A stretch of DNA of 19,152 nucleotides from Holosporales bacterium (GTDB taxonomy: Bacteria > Pseudomonadota > Alphaproteobacteria > BNTO01), in the NCBI GenBank assembly GCA_031257945.1, contig JAIRNU010000022.1:1-19152 (forward strand). Direction: 5' to 3'. Below are positions 14,370 to 19,152 of this stretch, piece after piece. Under the pieces are notes generated by a model that saw only the letters and a list, made by a program, of their open reading frames with translations, was not told the origin of the DNA and did no database searches. Numbering within the stretch: position 1 is the first letter of the stretch; each line of letters begins with the position of its first letter. Both the position numbers and the translations under genes were made by a program.

Positions 14370-15821
14370 TTGTCTGGTACCACCGTGCATTTTAAATTAT
14401 CTTCCGTTTTTTGGGTGGCTGTGTGTTTCGTTGTTAATCTTGCATGTAGCCCAGAATCTGCTTGTATTTCCGGCTTTTTAGGACAGGCCTCCAAGGCTAC
14501 CCGCATTCATATCACTCAGGGGCACGTAAAACCCGATCCAATCGCTTTTGTCACGCTATTTGGCGAAACAGCCGCGGAACAAGAAATCGGTGAACAGTTT
14601 ACAAAAGTCATTATGGCAGATTTATGCGGCTGCGGGCTCTTTATCGCAATCCCCAAGACTTCCTTTACGCAAAGTCCTGCTGTACTAGCTCGAAGTGAGC
14701 CTAGGATGCAGGATTGGCGCCTTGTAAAAGCTCGCTTCCTGGTTTGTGGGTCTGTAAAATCGACCGGTGGCAGCTATGAAATAACTGTACGCGTTTACGA
14801 TATTAATTGTGCCCTTAAGCTTACGGTTTTTTCAGTAACTGTGCATAGGCAAGCCATCAGAAAAGCCGCACACATGGCAGCCGATCAAATTTTTACAAGA
14901 TTAACCGGGGAATCTGGCATGTTCAATACGCAATTGGTGTATGTAGAGACGGCTCCAGCAAAAGTCGTAAAAGGGAAAAAGCTCACCTATTTGCGAACGT
15001 TAAAACTTATGGATCAAGACGGACATAATGTTGTTTCTCTTACTAGTGGTGACGATCTTGTGATGACTCCACGCCACTCGCCAGACGGCCAGACCATAGC
15101 TGTTCTTGTGTACAAAACCGAGGGCACTGGGCGGGCCAAGCGCAGAAGCGCAAATGTATTCCTTCTTGATGTTGGGACGCGGCGGCAGAGGCCCCTCCTC
15201 ACGCAAGAACATTTTAATGCGATTGCTCGGGCTAATGGCGGGGCTCACGTGAATATGACGTACGCGCCGAGGTTTTCCCCTGATGGTCGTAGCATCTGCT
15301 TCGCGCTGATTATCAACGGGAAAAGTGCAATTTACACAATGAACACGGTTGAGGGGAGGATCCGGCGCCTAACAGATCATACCTCAATTGATACTTCTCC
15401 AGCATATTCGCCCGATGGCAGAAGTATCGTCTTTACGTCAGACAGATCTGGCAAGGAAAAAGTGTACATCATGAATGCTGACGGAAGTAATGTGCGCCGA
15501 ATAACCAATAACGAAGGGAAGTACTCCCAGCCAGTTTTCTCCCCGCGCGGCGATTTCATTGCCTTTTCTAAACAAATCGGGGGGCAGTTTTTTATCGGCG
15601 TTGTCAGGCCAAATGGCACCGAAGAACGTGTTATTGTGCAGTGCTATTTGGCGGAGGCTCCTTGTTGGTCGCCAAACGGGCGATATATTGTTTTCACAAG
15701 GCAATCTGGCCCCCGCGCCCCCAGGAAGATTTGTATGATCGATTTGACGGGATTTTTTATGAGGGAAATAAACACAAAAAAGGACGCATATGATTGCTCT
15801 TGGTCGCCAGTACAGCAATAA
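14370..15821 (+). CDS. tolB: Tol-Pal system beta-propeller protein TolB
   Basis: Periplasmic component of the Tol-Pal envelope system, which keeps the outer membrane attached during division by cycling between Pal and TolA. An N-terminal export signal (hydrophobic SSVFWVAVCFVVNLAC) is followed by the alpha/beta TolB N-domain (~45-170). The six-bladed propeller then shows PD40 motifs: HSPDGQTIAVL, FSPDGRSICFA, YSPDGRSIVFTSDRSG, FSPRGDFIAFS and WSPNGRYIVFT. At 483 residues it is slightly longer than usual because of a loop after the second blade. TTG 14370 is chosen because GGAGAG lies close upstream; a GTG at 14385 is too far from it. tolQRA and pal are not in this window. Confidence 0.93.
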   Translation: MSGTTVHFKLSSVFWVAVCFVVNLACSPESACISGFLGQASKATRIHITQGHVKPDPIAFVTLFGETAAEQEIGEQFTKVIMADLCGCGLFIAIPKTSFTQSPAVLARSEPRMQDWRLVKARFLVCGSVKSTGGSYEITVRVYDINCALKLTVFSVTVHRQAIRKAAHMAADQIFTRLTGESGMFNTQLVYVETAPAKVVKGKKLTYLRTLKLMDQDGHNVVSLTSGDDLVMTPRHSPDGQTIAVLVYKTEGTGRAKRRSANVFLLDVGTRRQRPLLTQEHFNAIARANGGAHVNMTYAPRFSPDGRSICFALIINGKSAIYTMNTVEGRIRRLTDHTSIDTSPAYSPDGRSIVFTSDRSGKEKVYIMNADGSNVRRITNNEGKYSQPVFSPRGDFIAFSKQIGGQFFIGVVRPNGTEERVIVQCYLAEAPCWSPNGRYIVFTRQSGPRAPRKICMIDLTGFFMREINTKKDAYDCSWSPVQQ

Positions 15822-15835
15822 TCTAGCAATTGGAA

Positions 15836-15857
15836 GCATGATTGCCAAAAATCATGC
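15836..15857 (+). terminator. Hairpin after tolB
   Basis: GCATGATT (15836-15843) and AATCATGC (15850-15857) form a perfect 8-bp stem with a 6-nt loop, 15 nt past the tolB stop. No U-tract follows, so intrinsic termination is uncertain. Confidence 0.4.
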
Positions 15858-15896
15858 GGTTATTGCTGAGCGTGGCGGAGGGACCTATGCATGAAA

Positions 15897-15976
15897 AAAA
15901 TATACTTTAAAAAACTTTAATAATTGTTTAGTTCTATTCTCAGTTAGCAATATATCAAGAACAGCAGTGTTTGCCG
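15897..15976. repeat. Dispersed ~70-nt repeat, copy B
   Basis: Second copy of the repeat at 661-730, longer by a 10-nt internal duplication (about 15910-15919). On the minus strand it reads ETANTAVLDILLTEN then KQLLKFFKVYFFHA and stop, which looks like a protein C-terminus, but the frame is closed upstream within about 35 codons. Confidence 0.75.
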
Positions 15977-16045
15977 TTTCTACACCGTAGGGATATGTTT
16001 TTGGAAAAAATCTCAGCAGAACAAGGGGCTGTGCCGCTGATTATT

Positions 16046-16074
16046 TTGTCAAGTTTTTATCTCATGCGTCTACT
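16046..16074 (+). promoter_or_regulatory. Possible promoter of tssK-tssL
   Basis: TTGTCA (16046-16051), a 17-nt spacer and TCTACT (16069-16074) give a reasonable sigma-70 match about 100 nt before tssK. Confidence 0.3.
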
Positions 16075-16145
16075 CTCGCGCAGTCTTGGCTTTTTTCAGT
16101 TTTCCTCGCATAATGCAACAGTTATTGTTGTACTGTGTATACACC

Positions 16146-16185
16146 ATGAGTAACGGAACCTATGAGTAACGGCCTATGAGTAACG
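16146..16185 (+). repeat. Triplicated ATGAGTAACG at the tssK start
   Basis: ATGAGTAACG occurs at 16146, 16162 and 16176, spaced 16 and 14 nt. Only the third opens into tssK; the first two give peptides of 7 and 5 codons that stop at once. No purine-rich ribosome site precedes the third. Small tandem duplication of the start region is evident. Confidence 0.8.
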
Positions 16186-17549
16186 AAAAGAGTACGAATA
16201 AAAATATTGTTCCACTTATACAGTGGCACGACGGGATGCAGCTTTCCCCCCACCACTTCCAACAGCAAAACCTGCGTGATCAGCAGATATTGTCGCGCCA
16301 CTTAGACCTTACCTCGCCGCATCATTGGGGCATTCATAACCTCCGAATAGACCAAATCACTATGCCAACAGGCCTTTTTAGAGTGCAATCCGCGGAAATT
16401 GTAATGCCAGATGGGTTGATCTATTATTACGACGAAGGGGAAGATACGCTGTTATCCATAGAATGCGACCTAAGCAGTAAGAAAAAGGAGTTGTATGAGC
16501 AACCTGATTTTATTCAGCTTGTTATCCCTGAAAGAGTTCCAGATGTATCGCCATTGCTTGGTGCTACCCCGCGGTTTAATTCATTTGACGGAGCGGAGAT
16601 AAAAGATGAAAACACCGGGGACAATCCGCTTCCAATCGCCCGTCTTATCCCTAATTTTGCGCTTTATTTGGGAAATTCCCTTCCGCCAAAACATACCGGA
16701 TTCCCAATAGCAAAGGTAAAATTCGAAGACAATGCCTTTAAGCTGCTAGACTTTACTCCGCCGTGTTTTTACCTTGACCCCAAGGCATTATTAATACAAA
16801 AAGGTGCCACACTGGTCAAAAAAATAAGGGAAAAAGCCTACGCATTCAGTGAAAAATGGCAAAATCAGGTAGGCTCGAATTTACTGCGAGAAACGGCGGA
16901 TATCCTACGGCCCCTGATAACTGTGCTGCCTATCCTTGAGGTAGCGGTGAGTAGCCTGGCAATCTCCCCAGCAACACTGTTTTATGAGCTGATCAGGGGG
17001 GCTGGTATTATCTCTCAGCTTACTCTATCGAGGATCCCGGATAAATTTAAAAATTACAATCATAACAATATAGATGAATGTATCGAACCGGTTATTGAGT
17101 ATATAACAGAGTGTATAGACCGGATCTCGCTTGACTATACTATACTTCCATTTGTCAAAAATGAGAAGTTCTTTTCGTTAAAGGTGCACCCTTCGTACAT
17201 CCATAAAGACGAGCTATTGGTCGGGGTCCGGGCGAAACAGGGGGTGTCCTTTAAGGAAATCGAAGAGTGGATGAATGAAGCTGTAATTGTTTCAGATAGT
17301 GCGATACAGCAAGTTAAAGAACGACGGGTTTTGGGGGCGTCGCGGTGCATGATTAACGATGATCGGTTATATACGATATCTCCGCCGCGCGACACGACTA
17401 TGTTCTCGATAAAAGCTGATAAAACGTTCGTGATTACGAATCAATATTTCCATATTTTCAACCAGTCTGACGAGGAGCAAACTCGCCCAATGAACATAGT
17501 TTTATATGTGCCTAAATACCCAGATGGCAATTTCGAAAAGGCAGCGTAA
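16176..17549 (+). CDS. tssK: Type VI secretion system baseplate subunit TssK
   Basis: TssK trimers link the type VI baseplate wedges to the TssJLM membrane complex in the cytoplasm. The family signature is at the N-terminus: VPLIQWHDGMQLSPHHFQQQ then LRDQQILSRHL and HHWGIHNLRID. A beta-rich first domain is followed by a helical middle (~210-320) and a C-terminal domain with the KEIEEWMNEAVIVS and VLGASR segments. At 457 residues the length is normal for the family. tssL follows 20 nt downstream, the usual order. tssJ, normally just upstream, is absent here. The ATG at 16176 is the last of three tandem ATGAGTAACG copies. Confidence 0.93.
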   Translation: MSNEKSTNKNIVPLIQWHDGMQLSPHHFQQQNLRDQQILSRHLDLTSPHHWGIHNLRIDQITMPTGLFRVQSAEIVMPDGLIYYYDEGEDTLLSIECDLSSKKKELYEQPDFIQLVIPERVPDVSPLLGATPRFNSFDGAEIKDENTGDNPLPIARLIPNFALYLGNSLPPKHTGFPIAKVKFEDNAFKLLDFTPPCFYLDPKALLIQKGATLVKKIREKAYAFSEKWQNQVGSNLLRETADILRPLITVLPILEVAVSSLAISPATLFYELIRGAGIISQLTLSRIPDKFKNYNHNNIDECIEPVIEYITECIDRISLDYTILPFVKNEKFFSLKVHPSYIHKDELLVGVRAKQGVSFKEIEEWMNEAVIVSDSAIQQVKERRVLGASRCMINDDRLYTISPPRDTTMFSIKADKTFVITNQYFHIFNQSDEEQTRPMNIVLYVPKYPDGNFEKAA

Positions 17550-17569
17550 GTGGAAGATAGAAGGTATAT

Positions 17570-18490
17570 ATGGAAACGACCCCAGCAGATTACAGTACAG
17601 AAAAAATATTAGAATCCCTTTTTAAGGATTTTTATTACGAGTTACTTCGGTGTAAGGAAATAGCGTTGCGCACAATTAGGCTGGATCAAGAGTTAGAGGT
17701 AGCGGCGCTATCCGCCCCACCCGCCAACGAGGAACAAAGCCCATCGGATGAAAACTCGCCAACTGACGAAAAAAGTGCAGCAAATGACAATCAGCCACCA
17801 CATCCTTACGGGGTGGCCAATCCTAATGTCCCAGTACACGCAATAAAAGCAATTAGCGATATTCAAAATCGCCTAAAAAATGTGCTTAACGCCCAAGCGA
17901 CCAAAATTATCCAGTTCTTTCAGGATGATTCATTATCGTTCAGGGAATTGCAATATGCGATGGTTTCACTTGCTGATGAAACGTTTTTAAATATGAATTG
18001 GAAGGGGCGGTTCGCCTGGCAAAACTCTTTGCTCGAGGGGAATATATTCCATTCCCAGTCCTCTGGAGAAACGATTTTTCAACGGATAGATGCCATTTTG
18101 TCGCGGTACGAGCCAGCCAAAATCGGGATAGCGCGGATTTACTTTTGCGTGCTTTCCCTGGGGTTTCGAGGGAAATACCGCGATCCCAACGATGCAGAAA
18201 TCATCAAAAGCTACGAGCAACGGCTCTATGCATTTATTCATGGGACGAACCCATCGATAACAAAATACGCAAAAACAAGGGTAATGCCGCTATGCTACGA
18301 GCACACAATGGTTACTGAAAACAAACGCACCCTGCCAAGCGTTGCTTTTTGGACAAAATCCATTATCACGTTTATTGTGCTGTACCTTTTTGCTTCATAC
18401 ATTATTTGGTACGACTTGGCGCAGGATATATACAAACCGCTAGGTGACCTATTTGACAATTTCTCATTCTTTTTATCGAAAAAGTCGTAG
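17570..18490 (+). CDS. tssL: Type VI secretion system protein TssL (DotU/IcmH family)
   Basis: Inner-membrane protein of the TssJLM complex that docks TssK. It has the DotU architecture: a cytoplasmic helical domain (~1-255) and one C-terminal transmembrane helix (SIITFIVLYLFASYIIW, ~263-283) with a short periplasmic tail. Family blocks are YAMVSLADETFLNMNWKGR, NIFHSQSSGETIFQRIDAIL and FCVLSLGFRGKYRD. A Pro/Glu/Ser-rich insert (~47-80) near the N-terminus is unusual. GAAGG lies 5 nt before the ATG. It has no peptidoglycan-binding extension. The usual next gene, tssM, is not found; an IS630-like remnant follows. Confidence 0.92.
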   Translation: METTPADYSTEKILESLFKDFYYELLRCKEIALRTIRLDQELEVAALSAPPANEEQSPSDENSPTDEKSAANDNQPPHPYGVANPNVPVHAIKAISDIQNRLKNVLNAQATKIIQFFQDDSLSFRELQYAMVSLADETFLNMNWKGRFAWQNSLLEGNIFHSQSSGETIFQRIDAILSRYEPAKIGIARIYFCVLSLGFRGKYRDPNDAEIIKSYEQRLYAFIHGTNPSITKYAKTRVMPLCYEHTMVTENKRTLPSVAFWTKSIITFIVLYLFASYIIWYDLAQDIYKPLGDLFDNFSFFLSKKS

Positions 18491-18547
18491 CTTGGGGATT
18501 TTTCAGGTCATTACAAGAATATAGTAAATGACTCCTAATTTTTCCTC

Positions 18548-18576
18548 TTGACGCGTATACTGTCTTATACTATATA
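18548..18576 (+). promoter_or_regulatory. Promoter-like sequence before the transposase remnant
   Basis: TTGACG (18548-18553), a 17-nt spacer and TATATA (18571-18576) form one of the best sigma-70 matches in the window, 30 nt before the transposase remnant. It may originally have driven the transposase. Confidence 0.5.
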
Positions 18577-18605
18577 CCACTTAGAGTGTAATTAATGGCA
18601 ATATT

Positions 18606-18932
18606 ATGAAAAATTTTCTCAGTGAAACAGATCGCGCAGAGCTTGAGGTACGCCTTAAAAAAGAAAAAAATGTCCAGATTGCCCTTCGCATCCGGATTCT
18701 CCTCCTAGCTGACAGCGGTAAGAGCTACGTATCCATCGCCAAATTCTATTTCATTAACAGCGATACCGTAGGCAATTACGTATCCGAATACATTAACGAC
18801 AACAAAACTCACCCCAAAGTCAACCGGCACCAGGAGCAAGCTCTCCGCGGAGCAAACGGCTGAGCTCGATGCACACTAGAGCACACGTACCTGACAACGC
18901 AGGAAATTGTTACTACTCAGCTGTTCACCTGA
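18606..18932 (+). pseudogene. IS630-family transposase, N-terminal remnant with frameshifts
   Basis: The frame from ATG 18606 encodes an IS630-type helix-turn-helix (ALRIRILLLADSGKSYVSIAKFY then NSDTVGNYVSEYI). Around 18820 the coding moves to the +1 frame (TGTRSKLSAEQTAELDAH, 18823-18876), which hits a stop at 18877. It then returns to the first frame (HTYLTTQEIVTTQLFT) until TGA at 18930-18932. Joined, these give the usual order of an IS630 N-terminal domain, about 105 residues of a normal ~340. The DDE catalytic domain is absent, so the gene is dead by frameshift and truncation. Confidence 0.8.
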
Positions 18933-19087
18933 CCTCTCAACGCCTTGATATTGTTGGCAAAAAATGATGCTAGTTTTTTGAGGCATCATTTTTAATAGGG
19001 GGAATATGGCGAAAAATTGGCAAATTTAAACAACGCTGCAGAATTAGGTGTAGCTGTTAGTCAACAATATCAAGGCTTGGGGAGGTC
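18931..19087. mobile_element. 157-bp inverted-repeat element beside the transposase remnant
   Basis: Imperfect 27-bp inverted repeats (18931-18957 and 19061-19087, 23 of 27 paired) include a perfect 15-bp core gccttgatattgttg. Nested inside is a perfect 11-bp hairpin AAAAATGATGC/GCATCATTTTT (18960-18970, 18983-18993) with T residues after it. The size and symmetry suggest a MITE or the two ends of an internally deleted insertion sequence. No target duplication is evident. A plus frame across the right half (EYGEKLANLNNAAELG then VAVSQQYQGLG, ending at a TAG) looks protein-like but has no start. Confidence 0.6.
18960..18993. terminator. Hairpin with T-run inside the inverted-repeat element
   Basis: An 11-bp perfect stem with a 12-nt loop, whose right arm ends in TTTTT, resembles an intrinsic terminator read in either direction. 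The stem is AT-rich, so strength is doubtful. Confidence 0.4.
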
Positions 19088-19152
19088 CAGCGAATAGCTG
19101 AGTAGTTCTCGGTTCTATTCTGGCATTGCTCCCAGTTCAGAATTATGCCCTG

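Larger units (their letters stand above)
15822..16175. other. Intergenic stretch between tolB and tssK
   Basis: 354 nt without a convincing gene. It holds the tolB 3' hairpin, copy B of the dispersed repeat, a possible tssK promoter (16046-16074) and the repeated tssK start region. A 60-codon frame at 15971-16153 has no ribosome site and no recognisable features, and no TssJ-like lipoprotein is seen. Confidence 0.6.

Noticed and set aside
15971..16153. 60-codon frame before tssK
   Set aside because: No ribosome site, no lipobox that would fit TssJ, and it begins inside the dispersed repeat.
1..19152. tRNA, rRNA or CRISPR arrays
   Set aside because: No cloverleaf-like segment with a T-loop motif, no rRNA-like stretch and no regularly spaced short repeats were found; the tandem repeats present have no spacers.

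Overview
The window looks like a stretch of chromosome from an obligately intracellular alphaproteobacterium of the Holosporales/Rickettsiales type (protist or amoeba symbiont). Three things point that way. A class I (archaeal-type) lysyl-tRNA synthetase and a PopZ/DUF2497 polar organiser are both typical of Alphaproteobacteria. Ordinary household genes (lysK, pgpA, tolB, a Bax-inhibitor-1 family gene) are interleaved with large, repeat-rich, signal-peptide-bearing proteins of unknown function. The intergenic spaces hold short palindromic elements and transposase debris. The exact genus cannot be fixed from the sequence alone.

Layout, left to right. 1-1000: a 5'-truncated BspA-type leucine-rich-repeat gene, then a gene-poor gap holding copy A of a ~70-nt dispersed repeat. 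1028-3254: lysK followed 16 nt later by pgpA, an ordinary household pair. 3319-5359: two minus-strand genes of low complexity, one Val/Ala/Pro-rich, the other exported and carrying a 22-residue tandem repeat. 5456-5587: a 132-bp palindromic MITE-like element. 5674-7156: a secreted YiiX/permuted-papain cysteine hydrolase overlapped by a small Cys-rich membrane protein gene. 7170-9821 (minus): a large exported BspA-like LRR protein with membrane segments. 9975-10688: a Bax-inhibitor-1 family membrane protein, followed by a GC-rich 104-bp block that folds well as RNA. 10856-13522: an exported 888-residue coiled-coil protein with recent internal duplications. 13560-14141 (minus): popZ. 14370-15821: tolB. 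16176-18490: tssK and tssL of a type VI secretion system. 18606-19152: the decayed 5' part of an IS630-like transposase and a nested inverted-repeat element.

How the parts may work together (inference). The type VI genes and Sec-exported proteins suggest a bacterium that handles a eukaryotic host. The strongest new candidate is the protein at 4040-5359. Its tandem repeat presents four copies of RRHSEP, which fits the consensus for basophilic kinases (PKA, Akt-like) and, once phosphorylated, the mode-I 14-3-3 docking motif. The YiiX-like hydrolase, the LRR protein and the coiled-coil protein are further host-interaction candidates. The most interesting non-coding signal is the structured GC-rich block at 10686-10789.
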